Shown piece after piece: positions 18,439 through 30,196 of a stretch of DNA of 64,000 bases. A program made the translations under genes and the position numbers. Origin of the DNA: Kappaphycus alvarezii (taxonomy: Eukaryota > Rhodophyta > Florideophyceae > Gigartinales > Solieriaceae); contig NADL03000523.1 of NCBI GenBank assembly GCA_002205965.3, positions 930,001-994,000 of the forward strand, read 5' to 3'. The notes under the pieces were generated by a model. It saw nothing but the letters and a program-made list of their open reading frames with translations, did no database searches and was not told the origin of the DNA. Positions within the stretch are counted from its first letter, which is position 1, and each line of letters opens with the position of its first letter.

Positions 18439-20144
18439 TCATTTTTCAAGTTGCACCATTCCCATACCAGAAATACATCGTTCCAGTTTGACTCGTTCAA
18501 ATGGCTTGGTCTTGCAATCAGCTAGCATTGACAATGTGGGGATGTAGTTGATCTCAATCTTTCCCTTGCCCAAATAGTTTCGAGCGAAATAGTAACAAAA
18601 GTCAATGTGCTTACTTCTTTCCGTAGTAGAAGCCTCCTTAGCTAACTTAGTAGCCATTTGGTTATCATCATATATCGTCACTGACTTGATGTCGATCTCA
18701 AAAGAATTGCACAACTTCCTAATCCAGAGTGCTTCTCTTGCTGCTAATGCTTATCCAATATACTCTGCTTCAATACTTGGTGCAGCGACCACATTCTGCA
18801 GCTTAGACATCCAAGTAAAAGCAACACCTGCTAAAAAATATACGTATCCACTTGTGGACTCTCTAGATAGATCTCCTGTCCAGTCGGAGTCGGTATATCC
18901 GTTGATTAAGAGTGCATTACTACCACCATATTTGATAGCGTAACTAATAGTTTTCTTCAATTATAGCAGCACTCTCTTAGCAGATATGCGATGAGACACT
19001 GTAGGATGACTGTAGTGTCTTGATAAGCAGCAAACTGCATGCATTATATCCGGCCTAGTTGTGACTCCCAGATACATTAAGCAGCCCACTAGTTATCTAT
19101 GCGGTGCATTACAGGGGTTTCTTCTCCTTTCTTCATACTCTCCAATACCATATGAGATGCTGACTCCTTTGCGCCGTCCATTTTAAACTTCTTCAGTATT
19201 TTACTGATGTATCCGTGTTGATGAATGAGTACCACTTTCGATGCCCTGTCTATTTGCATGTTCATTCCAAGGATATAGTTTGCTTCCTTAAGACACCTTA
19301 CTTCGAATTTGCCTCGAATCATAGACTTCATAACATCACGAGTTTCCTTGCGTTTGGCGGAGATCAATATATCATCAACATAAATGACCACAAAACGAAT
19401 GCATCCCTTGATGACCTCCTTATATAAACATGGGTCCGCATCGGACTGCATAAAACCAATACTCTCCATGAACTTACTAAACTTCACGCTCCATGCACGT
19501 GATGCCTACTTTAACCCGTATAGTGTTTTTAACAATATCCACCCTTTTCCGTGCCATGTCAAAGATTTAAACTCGCTTTACAAATTCGTTGGCAGCGGTG
19601 GTGGTTCAAAGTAGAGCTGCTCCTCCAGCTCTCCATTTAGGAACGTTTTCTTCATGTCAAATTGCTCCAGCTCGACGTCACGGGCGGCGACATGCCCCAA
19701 TAGGAACCTTACTTTAGAGAACTTGGTAACAGGTGCAAACACTTTATAGTAGTCCAATCCATGAACTTAAGTGAAACCTTTTGCCATAAGTCTGGCTTTG
19801 TACCTTACGATCTTACCATCTGCATATTTCTTGATACCACAAATAAACTTCGATTTGATAAGCTTCTTTCCCTTAGGAACTTCACTTACTCTGTAAACTC
19901 CATGTTCTGATATGAATTTATGCTCTGCACGTATACATTCTGTCCATTCCTTAGAGTACATGGACGATTCTTTTTCTTCTATGGATGTAGGTACATTGTC
20001 ATTGGACTGATAATTAAGCTGCTGCACTCTTAAGAATACCAGAATGCTGTCATATTTGTATCTCTCTGGACGCTTGGTGACACATTTAAGTCTCTCTGGT
20101 ACATGAGTAAGCAGGTGTTCATTCTGCTTAACCAGCTCTGCCAA
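18439..20144 (-). CDS. Copia reverse transcriptase and RNase H region
   Basis: The RT start is at 19767-20144 (W-T-E-C-I-R-A-E, G-K-K-L-I-K-S-K-F, Y-K-A-R-L-M-A-K-G-F). The catalytic block is at 19089-19487 (D-P-C-L-Y, then V-I-Y-V-D-D-I-L-I). RNase H is at 18439-18960, with G-Y-T-D-S-D-W-T-G-D, E-A-E-Y-I, D-D-N-Q-M-A, K-H-I-D. All are canonical Ty1/copia motifs. Broken fossil; pieces are listed as they stand. Confidence 0.85.
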
Positions 20145-20443
20145 TCCTGGTTCTGTTTATATATTCTCTTTTTCTGTGGGATCATCTGTATTACTACACA
20201 CATCGTTGACTTCATCATGACTGCTTGTACTAATAGTCTTAGATTCAGATGCAGGCCGTCCTGGATCTTCGTCCATAAATCTTACGTCCCTTGACATTAC
20301 TACCTTATCCAGATCAGGAACAAAAATTCTGCACGCATCTGATTTACTGTATCCCACATGTATGCCGTTCCACGTCAGGAAATCAAATTTTCCCTCTCTG
20401 TACTTTGCAGACTTCTTCACTCGTACTGCAGAACCAAATAATC

Positions 20444-21304
20444 TTAGTTTTGAAAGGTCAGTTGTTGGCCATGTACAACTTCAAAAGGGGTCTTATGCCC
20501 ATTCGACCCATAAGTAGACTTTGTGAGTGTCCTGTTTCTCACAAAATTCATTGGAGCGACGGCCTCAGCCCATACAAACGCATAGTTTTCTACGTTATTA
20601 ATTGTCCTTAGTTCTGACAGCAAACTCCTTGCCCCTTCAACCAGGGTTCTGTTTAAGCGCTCTGCTCTTCCGTTAGACTCAGGCGAATAGGGTGATGTTA
20701 CTTTTTGTGAGATCCCTTGCTTCCCAAATACGTCTTGCAAATCATTGGACAAATATTCACTGGATCCATCAGTCCTGATGTGCCTTACCTTCTTCTCAGT
20801 TAGGTTCTCTGTCATATTAACTAATTGCTCAAGTGTCCTTGGCACGCTTGATCGATCTTTTAAAAATCTGATCCACGACTCCCCACTAGCGTCGTCGAGA
20901 AAACTTAGGACATACTTTGATCCACTGATCGAAGCCACTCTCATAGGCCCTATTATATCTGACTTTACCAACTCCAGAACATCACGGGCTTTCTTGGCCC
21001 TAGATGGATGTAGTGCGGCAATCTGCTTGCCCTCATTATATTCTCGACAAATATTATCAGCCCTCTCATTCTTCACTGCATCCAGTCCATGTGCTGCATT
21101 TGTTCGGATCATTTCTTTCAAAACATACTTGTTGACGTGGATTATTCGCCTCTGCATCAACTGTAAGTCATCGCAACTACTTTGGGTTAACAAAGCCTCA
21201 TTGATTCCATCAAATATTAATGCGCGCATGCCAACCAAATGGCATATACCATGGCCTTCTGTATTGCCCTTCATGATGATCTCGTCTCCTATGAATGCCT
21301 TCAT
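20444..21304 (-). CDS. Copia integrase region
   Basis: Open piece of 286 codons. It shows the H-V-N-K-Y pre-integrase zone, the core S-D-I-I-G-P-M and D-D-A-S-G-E, I-R-T-D-G-S-S-E-Y, and S-P-Y-S-P-E-S-N-G-R-A-E-R-L-N. The copia-type N-G-x-A-E-R-x-N-R-T-L is diagnostic. It would join element cDNA to host DNA. Confidence 0.85.
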   Translation of the reverse strand: MKAFIGDEIIMKGNTEGHGICHLVGMRALIFDGINEALLTQSSCDDLQLMQRRIIHVNKYVLKEMIRTNAAHGLDAVKNERADNICREYNEGKQIAALHPSRAKKARDVLELVKSDIIGPMRVASISGSKYVLSFLDDASGESWIRFLKDRSSVPRTLEQLVNMTENLTEKKVRHIRTDGSSEYLSNDLQDVFGKQGISQKVTSPYSPESNGRAERLNRTLVEGARSLLSELRTINNVENYAFVWAEAVAPMNFVRNRTLTKSTYGSNGHKTPFEVVHGQQLTFQN

Positions 21305-21520
21305 CGCATTAGACTTTGCAGGGTATTCAATCTTTATCTCTGCATTTTACGCCAACGTCTGTGATATACGACTCGTACGCATGGTCGAGATGTAGGCCAC
21401 TCTCTCAAGCTTAATCGTTCTGCAAGTCCCATCTATGCCTTGCTTTGGTATTACCGAGCCAAATCCTCTGATAGGCATTTTTCCATTTATAGTGGCCGTG
21501 TTCGTGACCTCGTCATGTAT

Positions 21521-22489
21521 CTATCTTATTTCATAGTCCAATAGTATATCATGCCGGTTTGTCATGTGCTGCGTAACAAATGAGTCAAGGAACCACTCAG
21601 ATTCCACACCATTCATCCCAGTCGCAAATGCTATACATGCTGATTCTTTCGTCCTATTCTTATCATTGAAGTGACTGTTCAGCTTTTGAATTTTCTCTTT
21701 AACTTCGTCAGATACCTTCAACTTAGTATTATACTGTGGTGACTCTGGATTATAGAAATACTATAAAAATGTGTGACCGACTTTGGCACACCCGTAACAG
21801 TTGCCTTTAAACATCTTGTTACTTCTACTGTTAGCCTTATGGTTCTCCTTCTGACCCGTGTACAATCTCAGAATTGCTCCTTCTTACAATATTTTTCTGT
21901 TGTGATTTGAGTTCCTCCTCCCTTATTTCTAATCTTGACAAAATTTCTTCAACTTCAAGTCAGCAGTGTTCTGTAGAACCGTTTTGATCATATCGTATTC
22001 AGGGCCTAGTCCTTGATATAGAGCGAACTTCGTATCGTCTTTCTGGAGCACATAATTGCTCATCGCGAGGCTATTCTCAATTTGAGATATATCCTCAATA
22101 AACGAACATACTGACTGTCTATCGTTCATCTTAATTTTAAACAGCTTACTCCTTAAGCTTTACTGAATTGCAGAGAAGTTGCTCTTCTGCATGTTCTTTA
22201 AGGCAATCCACACATCTTTGGGATCGTCCTTCATTGCTAAGGATGGTAGAAATTTAGCATCGACATTCAAGAGTATTTCAGCTAAGCACTGCTGCTTCAA
22301 CCTATACTTCTTCTTTTTCTTGTCTGCAAACTCATCAGAGTCTTCAACGTGAATCTCCGTGTCGGTAGTGGAACTTCCTTTCACAAACCTCCATAGGTAT
22401 CTAGCCCTCAGTACGAGCTTCATTTGTAATGCCCACGAGGCATAGCTATTCTCAGTCAATTTCTGGATGATATAACTGATATTATTCAT
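21521..22489 (-). CDS. Copia Gag and protease region
   Basis: Gag starts at an ATG at 22489 (L-T-E-N-S-Y-A-S-W-A-L-Q-M-K, as in UBN2/DUF4219 Gag proteins), with a second piece at 21929-22129. A single zinc knuckle C-Y-G-C-A-K-V-G-H lies near 21780-21815. The protease-like W-F-L-D-S zone is at about 21590. The region is broken. Confidence 0.75.
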
Positions 22490-22492
22490 GAA

Positions 22493-22512
22493 GTTCTCTG
22501 GGCCTTTAACCT
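22493..22512 (-). other. Copia primer binding site, initiator-tRNA-Met like
   Basis: Read on the minus strand just inside the 5' LTR: AGGTTAAAGGCCCAGAGAAC. Drosophila copia uses GGTTATGGGCCCAG, complementary to an internal half of initiator tRNA-Met. Twelve of those 14 bases match here, and the site lies about 10 bp from the LTR. Confidence 0.5.
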
Positions 22513-22521
22513 ATTAAGTCA

Positions 22522-22844
22522 TGGAAATATTCGTCACTCCACGCAGGGCTACGACAGGGGTGTCAGTCACTGACGCAGTTGAATTTGATGCAAGCTATTC
22601 TCACTAGTACTTGAGAAAAGTCAAATTACTCTCACTAGTACATGACTTTTTTCAGGTAACAACTTCACTTTTCGGGGGTGCTCAGTCTATTATCAGCTTA
22701 AATAATATTCGTAACAACTATTGTTGATGTGATCCAGCTCAGTAGATCACGTACAGCTCACACACTAAATATACAATGATGCATTGCTTTTACACCTCTA
22801 GACTTAATCTGATAATCACGTACACTTGCATGAGTCATTTATCA
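22522..22844 (-). repeat. 5' LTR of the copia element
   Basis: About 323 bp, TGGAAATA...TTATCA on the plus strand. It holds one extra tandem unit (CTCTCACTAGTAC twice) compared with the other LTR. Confidence 0.85.
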
Positions 22845-23075
22845 ACAATCTTTTTTTCACCGCACAAAGCCGCCCCATTCCACTGAATGAACAGTATGTG
22901 ACGGAAATATCTCCCCTCACATATATCTCCCTCAAAAAGTTGATGGTCAAGAATCGCCCAAATCCCAGAATCCCAAGCGACCCCTGTTCCATATTCTTTG
23001 TTCACTTTCGATTTGTCCGTATTCTGTTGAAGATAGGGCCCCTCGAAATCGTTTTTCTCCAAACTCCTTTCAGAT
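22845..23075. other. Right-hand body of the split inverted-repeat element
   Basis: This lies between the copia 5' LTR and the right inverted repeat. The minus-strand open frame here has no known motif. With 17943-18129 it would form the roughly 0.4 kb interior of a small element. Confidence 0.35.
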
Positions 23076-23143
23076 CCCCCCGCTAGAAGTGTCAGACGAC
23101 AATGTAAAATAGGTGTCAGACGACGAAGTAAATTACCCCATCA
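23076..23143 (-). repeat. Inverted repeat, right arm, outside the copia element
   Basis: Reverse complement of 17900-17943. The motif GTCAGACGAC occurs twice here, 28 bp apart, so this arm carries a short internal duplication. Confidence 0.55.
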
Positions 23144-23619
23144 TTCCTCCCCTTTCTAGCTAAATTTCACCGGAAATAGAAATTAGGAAGGAGACTGGAG
23201 AACTAAGGGGATATAAAGAAGTACAGCTTGACAGAATTCAGAAAAGAGCAAAGTCAAGTGTGTGATATAGTACCCTCAGACCTGAACGAATGAGCGCGTA
23301 ATGTTTTCTTATATGACGATAATGACTATCAAATGCCCAAGTCACTAAATTTTCAGTTTGAATCGAGGAGAACGGCAAGTAGTGCTTAGGAATCTGATCT
23401 GATGTGCCTGAAATAATTTTCAAAAAAGAGGCGATATCTCCTGTATGACACTATATCTAAAGTCGTTCAACGACTTGAGTCCCGTGGTACTGCACTAGAA
23501 GATGAATTATACCAAATACGTGAGAAAAGAACTCGCTTCCTTTCTTGAACAGTAAAACTCCACAAGCTTCCTGGTAGAGTCGATATGTCTCTAACGGACA
23601 AGAGAATCAGAAACTGCCC

Positions 23620-23800
23620 GAGGTGAGAGTCGTTGCAAGCACCTAAAGTGCTACAGTAGACTCTAACGGGTGATAGAGAGGAGTGGGCATGAAAGCTGCG
23701 TGACTGCTAGAGTAACCAACTCTAAAGGGGCAGGCTCTACCACCTTGCTTCAAGGCTAGGTAACTGATTGAAAGTTTTGGTTTGAAGTTGACTCCCAAGT
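23620..23800 (-). mobile_element. Gypsy-type LTR fragment
   Basis: GTTGCAAGCACCTAAAGTGC and GGGGCAGGCTCTACCAC match the end of the gypsy-type LTRs (7830-7945 and 45680-45790), with much divergence. It is an old, broken fragment in minus orientation. The downstream sequence to about 23960 may belong to it. Confidence 0.45.
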
Positions 23801-23959
23801 TTCTTCGGGGCTTTGATTCTCTTGACTAGAACTATCTGAGCGGGAGTCTTCTGGAGATAAATTCTTAGTACTAAATGAAACATTGCCTCTATCTCCTCGA
23901 TAACTGAACATCTGGCCTTTTCGGTAGTACCAAATATTCAAACCTGACTCCAGGTCAAG

Positions 23960-25015
23960 GAAAAATCACTGATCTTGATGAAAGTGATCTGTTTGACGGT
24001 CATTCTCTGTGAAGGGCGATATTCCTCAATTGATTCTATGCCAATTAACGCCGTTCAAATCCTTTCAAACCGTAAGGAGGAGAGATTTATTCTCTACGAT
24101 ACACTTTTAGAAGCATACTTGTAGAAGAACATATGAGGTACCATACTTTCAGTGCTACCTATGCAGAAACTGCATTAATAGCTAGGCAGTAAGAATTTAT
24201 CACGGGCATCGCAATACAGAAAACTATACAAGAAAAATTTTGAGGCTTCAGTCTGAAACCAATAGCCATAGAAGACAATACATATGCCTTTAGTCAGGTA
24301 GCAGAAGTATGTAATATTGTCCTTCCCGCGTAAATGAAAACGTAAGGCGTAAGTGCTAATATACACTAACATAAAAGTTTACAGGGTATTAACCAGTTTA
24401 TCTGTTACAATAAATTAACCTACCATATTCCTCTCTTTATGTACAGTACTACATGAACTGTGTACATATTCTGTACAGCACTGTACTTTGTCAGCATAGT
24501 ATGTTACTGTACTCTTCTGTCAAACCGTTGGAACCTCCACTTCATTTCGAGAGAGTGCCCATTAGTCCCCGTTTTTGGGGGTTTTGGGCAATAGATCAGC
24601 CTTTGCGCTCAACTATATCATAAAAAATTAAAGAAAAACGTCATCAAATGACGCAACCATCCAATTAGGAATTTGTGGACGGAGAAAGGTTGCATCTTTC
24701 CTCATCAATTCCTATCCTTATAGAAGTTGAGGTTGTAGATATTTAACTTTCGGGAGAGGATATGGAATGCTTTAATGTTTGAAAGATATCGTCGTTTGTG
24801 GTTAAGAATATCTTAGAGGGTGACTGTTAGTTCCCTTTAATTTTCTCTAAATGCCGACTAAAGGTATAGAAGTTAAAAACCTTTTCTTGTTACAGCATCG
24901 ATTCACATATTTGCTGAATATAGATTGGCGCAGTAAATTTTCATTGACACACTAAATATGGGCAAACTGGTTTTTTTAAAAGCACACGGTCACTTAAAAT
25001 GATACTGCTTACCCT
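23960..25015. other. AT-rich spacer
   Basis: No gene or recognised repeat, apart from a run of short TACAGTAC/GTACTGTA palindromes at about 24440-24520. Confidence 0.4.
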
Positions 25016-25512
25016 GTCGTCGTCGAAATACTGCTGCCAAAGCACCCGCGGCATCCCCGGAATCCAATACGACGACTAACATCTCACCCAGCGGCATCCT
25101 CGGCCTACGACAGATTACCGCAGAAAAAGTTCTCGCAGCTCCCAGGCGCTTCAAACCGGGCTCCTCCTCTAGTGGATCAGTTCTTCGACCATTTCCACCT
25201 GGGAGAACTAATATGAGCTCCATCATCTTTGAGTAATTCTGGCTTTTTGGCAGCTCTCACACGAGTGGGGAGCACCTTGGCAACAGGCAGAACTCTTATC
25301 GCACTATCCCCGTGGATCACCGAAGTACTCCCGATCCCACTTTCCAAAAGGGATAACACTGTAAGGCCGATTGCTGTGGATGAAAGTCTCTGTCGACTGA
25401 CCGGAAGCTGTCTCACGAGGGTTTCTTTGAAGACCGTCCGATACCTTCAACCGCCGCAAGTGGGAATTGGTATCCGCTCAGGGGTGGACACAGTTGTGCA
25501 TCGCATCTGAGT
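25016..25512 (+). pseudogene. LINE copy E, first part
   Basis: I-T-A-E-K-V-L-A-A-P-R-R-F-K-P-G-S-S parallels I-T-K-D-E-V-L-G-A-I-R-A-F-K-P-R-S-S of copy D. The frame from 25229 reads S-N-S-G-F-L-A-A-L-T-R, R-P-I-A-V-D-E-S-L-C-R-L, Y-L-Q-P-P-Q-V-G-I-G and G-V-D-T-V-V-H-R-I, matching RT fingers and palm. Several frame changes and stops are present. RT homology breaks off near 25590. Confidence 0.75.
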
Positions 25513-25589
25513 AATGGTTCAGCAGTACAGAAGTAATCTAGGTTATGGAATGCATGGCGCAGACCTGAAGAATGATTTCGACCTCTGCA

Positions 25590-26140
25590 GTCTCTCTCTC
25601 GTCCTCAAGAAAGAAGAAGAATGACGTTTTATTGTTTGAAGACAAGTCCGCATTACCCAGGTCCTCCGTTTCTGCTAGACGGACGACTCCGGGCAATGGC
25701 TGAACCGATTGCCCTCTCAAGCGAGAAAGGGACCGGAAGAAAAACCCACCACCTGAGCCGAGGATTCAGAAAGCTTAAAAACTCCCGCTGTAAGCACATA
25801 GGCTTACAGATAGAGACGGCGACGACAACCGCGAGAACTCCGGACGAGTGAGCTTGACCACAAGCCCGCAGGGCTGTGAAGACCACAACCCCTCGCAGTC
25901 CACCAAAATTACGGAAGATTTGAGAGCGGCAGGGTACTGTGCACGTGGCAAACCTTGTTCGAGTAGTAGAGCCATCTTTATAGACCTTTCTCAGTTCGTC
26001 CCACGCGCGCGGGGGGCACGGAGAGGCAATCCACTCGATGTGGCCATCGACAAGAACGTTGCAGCGAGGGCTCTGCAGCCGTGGCGGGCAATCTCCTGAG
26101 GGAAGAGCCGGATGGATGTCCGGCGCCCACGCCGTGCGCG
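25590..26140. other. About 0.55 kb GC-rich insert within LINE copy E
   Basis: LINE homology stops after D-L-K-N-D-F-D-L-C-S and resumes at about 26140. The material between is GC-rich, has no RT motif and matches nothing else that I recognise here. Edges are approximate and no target duplication could be fixed. Confidence 0.4.
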
Positions 26141-26575
26141 GGCTCCGAGCAAGATGAAGCCAATGCTGTCAGATACATCCCTCCGGAGCACGTGCCTTGG
26201 TTTTCAATTTTTTACACGTACGCGCCCGTGTTGTTAAGGGTTGATGACCACATCAATCGAATTACCCGTGTGACGCAACAAAGAGATAGCCTCGGGGGGC
26301 TTCTATTTGACCTCGTTCTATACAGTGTTTTTCTAAAATTACAGGAACTCCTCGTGTCAGCGGAAGATGAAGATAGGTAATCGGCCTACTTTTTGCTACA
26401 TCTGTGGTACTACGATAACGAATATCTCCTTAAGCGTCACGAGCACCTCCCTAAGATGTTGATGTACTATCCTCGATTGATGCCAAAAGTCAGGGGCTGC
26501 ACCTGTCACCAACTAAATGACCTGTGCAGTTTGTCACCATCAGTTTCGCCGCTACGAAACGCTTATTTTAGTTGA
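26140..26575 (+). pseudogene. LINE copy E, second part
   Basis: Resumes with P-W-F-S-I-F-Y-T-Y-A-P-V-L-L, then Q-Q-R-D-S-L-G-G-L-L-F-D-L-V-L-Y (copy D has Q-Q-G-D-N-L-G-G-L-L-S-D-L-V-L-H). At about 26400 comes L-W-Y-Y-D-N-E-Y-L-L, so the catalytic D-D pair has become D-N. A stop precedes it at about 26380. This copy is dead. Confidence 0.75.
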
Positions 26576-26579
26576 CTCA

Positions 26580-29500
26580 GTACCAAGTAGATGATTATAC
26601 CTAATATATAAAATCATGTATGATGAACACATCAATACGAATGTCGTTCCAGATTAAAGAGGACGATTTTTGCAGGAGCCAAAAAACTAACTTGCACATT
26701 CTCGATGAAGAAATACAGTTTCGTAATAATTATTGCGTCCAACATATTTAATGTTTCGTCCAATATACAAAATATGTCTTCCTTTCTGGCGTCAATCATG
26801 ATAAGCTGACCGTTCTCTAAATTTTAGTAATGGATGAAATAATTGTTTTTCTGTTGGGAGAAATAGTTTCGAAAGGTTATTGATAAATTTGCAACACTAA
26901 ATTGACGCCACACGTAAAAACAGGACAAACTGAATGATATCGACCTCATGTAATATTCAGGTTGTTTTATTCCAGAGTGTTTGGAAAAATACAGTTTAAA
27001 CCTTGCCCCTGGCGTAGTTATTAGATTGCACGCACAAATGATGAGAATTTAGAGTGAGATTAATTATTGAAACTTTTTGGTAAGACAGAAAAACAGAATT
27101 AATGAAATCATGTTTTCAATCCCTCTAAATGAAAGCAATGTAGTTTAATGATAAATGCGATGGATCTGAAGTGTTTACAAGCGATATTTACGTAAAGAAT
27201 TTTAGTCAGCCAATAATTCTCGGGAAAATTTTCAGAATTCCTGAGGTTTTTCATTAATAAATGCATTTCAAAGAAAATACTTATCTCTTACTATGTTTTG
27301 ATGCAAAAAATAAAGTTCAATAGAATAAGTTTAGGGGTAAACTGATTATTATCACTTAAATTATGTATTTTTTCGGGTTCAGTTGAGCATCAATAGATAA
27401 TTTACAATAAAAGTAAATATAAATTCGTTGGCGAAAACATTTTGCGGGCCGCTGTACATATGTTACTGCGGGACTTACAGATAGACAGCTTTTACGGCCC
27501 TTAGTAATATTTTAGCGACTGCCACTACGTTTGTACTCTTTTTCTGAACTATTTTCTCTGAAGTTTGGATTCCAATTCCCAGATATATTTGAGAGAATTT
27601 TCATTGCAAAGTATTGAGTGCTCTACAATTAATTCGCGACAAATACATGGAAATTGCCACTCGGCAATCTATGAAACGATGTCAAGTCAAATGAACTAAA
27701 TGACAATGACTGTAGATAAGGACTCACCCTCTATAGTAGTTTAAATAAGAGACACAAAAGAAAAATTAGATCCGTAAAAAGAGGCAACTGAGTAGATTTT
27801 GATATTTTATACTTTATTCCATAATTTTTGTTGTATTTATGACCCCATGAATGTAAATATAGTTTTATTCTATGAATGAAAAGTTCTTATTTCGTGAATT
27901 ACTGTATTTCTTCACAAAAAAGGTAAATAAGCCTTTTACCATTTTTATGATATGAAAAAGATTAACCATTCCCCAGCAAATACTTATGCATTAATTAGTT
28001 GCAGAAGCCAATTGAAGCCTAAAATTATTGTAGTACTTCCAAATATTTTTCTATACGTAAGTTTTGAAGAGCGTTTTTTGTAAATTTCTCTTAGCGTTTA
28101 CTGTTTTCCCCATTAAATTACTCTTAAAATCTAGGTTACTGATATTTTAAGGAGTTTGCATCTTTTCCAAAAGATCTGTTGCTTTTATCTGATTTTCTTG
28201 AACAGAGAAAAATGATCTTTTAAATAATTGTTGGTTTTCCGTAGAAATTATCGCTCAAATAAAAAGTTTCAGATGTTATATGAAAATTTAGCTATAATAT
28301 TTACACTTCTTCAATCATGACTAGTTAAAAATTTTCCGTTGTTTTAAGGAACAACAAGTATCGAGTCCCTAGTTTCATTTGCAAGAGCTACGGGTTTCCC
28401 CTTGTTATTTTTCTGAGAGTAGATTTATTTGATGCAACGCCTTAGAAGCATGAAAAATAACTCCGTGAAACCTTTTCGACTAATCTTATAGTACAAATGA
28501 TTCTACCTTAATTTTCTTCTTGGCTAGAACTGGATATTTCTATGTATATCTCGGTAAAAATAATTAAGCACTCAGAGAAATACCGAAAGTCGCCCATAAA
28601 AATTACATTTTTTTTGTAAAGCGTTTAGATCCATTTCTAGAGCTTATCTAGGCTTAAAGAAGTTCACATCTCATTACTTCGATCTATTAATCTCAAATTA
28701 TTTTAACTTTTCAAGCTTTATTAATAATGAAGCTTCCTTTGAATGCTAAAATTTGAGTTATAGTATTAAAACATTTGAACTTTAATAGTCTGATAAGCAG
28801 AAAATCTCAGAATGCGTATATTAATCTCGAAAAAAGCTGTGATATATAATTTATGCAACCATTTCCATACATCAAAAGTGATCTATAGCTTCATCTGCAA
28901 AACCAGATATTTTTCAAAACAAGTCAATCAGTTGGTCCTGCATTAATAGATAGTTACTGACAAAAAATTTATTCGTTAGATAGTCAATAATTTTTTCGAT
29001 TACGTATATTAATTGTTAAGCCAAATCTCCTTATGAACTGCTTTGATTTGACGCAAAATAGGAAAACATTCTGTGCTATTTTTATTTCATACAGATATTT
29101 CTAGACTTTTTTGCTCGATCCTTTTATATTGATTTCAGAAAAGAGGTGGGTTCCCATTAAATATCTAATTCTGAAATTCAGTTTTTACTCTCTCCATAAA
29201 ATGCGTAAATATTTTTGTTCTAAATTCCCCGGTACCAAAACTTCAATTCTATAATTAGTCAGTGAACACTATTTTTATACACTGTATGCTCTATTTCTAA
29301 ACCATAAATTATTTTGTTGCAACCTAGTTCGGAAATTCCTGACGCCTTTGAGCAAAAGAATGCGCGTGGGACTTAATTTTTGAGATCTTCTACACTTTTA
29401 TTTCCTTAAATTACTGCTTGTGGGATTAGTTGGAACATTTTAAAAATTTAGTTGCTCTCTACAGGAAGTTTCAGACCAAGTATCAGCTTGAGTAATAAAT

Positions 29501-30060
29501 TCGACTAATCTTCCAGAAGTTTAGTGTTGGCGGCAAAAATTAACTCCAGTAAGCTAGCTTCAATTACTCAGAAAATCTTGATATGAATAAAAGTGCCATT
29601 CAAGCAATTCATTGGAGGATCAATTGAAAAGCTAACTCTTTCATTAAGCTAAAGATCATTGCAAAAATAGGAGATGCGATATTAAATTTTGGCCTCCGAG
29701 TAAATTTAATCTGGATCTATTTACGAGACTTACTTATTTATTGAGTTCTTATTTAAACTACACTTGAGGTCAAACGGGTAAAAGGTTGCAGAATATAGTC
29801 AAAATACAGAAAAACGCGGAGTAAAACTTTAGTTTAAAGCAAATTAAATGGAAAGTGTTGAAACTATCACTAGTAAATTTTCAGTAAAGCTTTCGGCATT
29901 TTTGCATCTGAAAGCAAAAAGAATCACATTGAAGAAAATTAATGACCAAATTAATTGGCATTCTTACTGAATATGTGTAATAATTATGATTTTGTAAAGT
30001 TTTGTTGAAGAGCAAAAGGTTTCATTTTAGGTATAAAGAGACAGTTAGTTATAAAGACAT
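26580..30060. other. Long AT-rich gene-free spacer
   Basis: About 3.5 kb with stops in all frames and many A/T runs. I see no gene, RNA or element in it. Confidence 0.5.
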
Positions 30061-30196
30061 GAAAGCATTGATTTTTGAGAGTTGGCCGCAAGGTACAGCG
30101 AGTCCCGTGATGTTCCCGAATATTAAGTGATTTTTTTTTGGTCACCGGAAATTGCGAGTTCTCGCAAACCAACAAGCGCGCCGAAACTGAGCGTTC

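Larger units (their letters stand above)
18130..22844 (-). mobile_element. Ty1/copia LTR retrotransposon, decayed
   Basis: The minus-strand order is LTR (22522-22844), primer binding site, gag, zinc knuckle, protease, integrase, reverse transcriptase, RNase H, polypurine tract, LTR (18130-18425). Integrase before RT is diagnostic of Ty1/copia. The LTRs differ at roughly one base in ten and by one small tandem expansion, so the insertion is much older than the gypsy element. The frame is broken in many places, on the order of ten. No matching target duplication remains at the ends. Confidence 0.9.
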
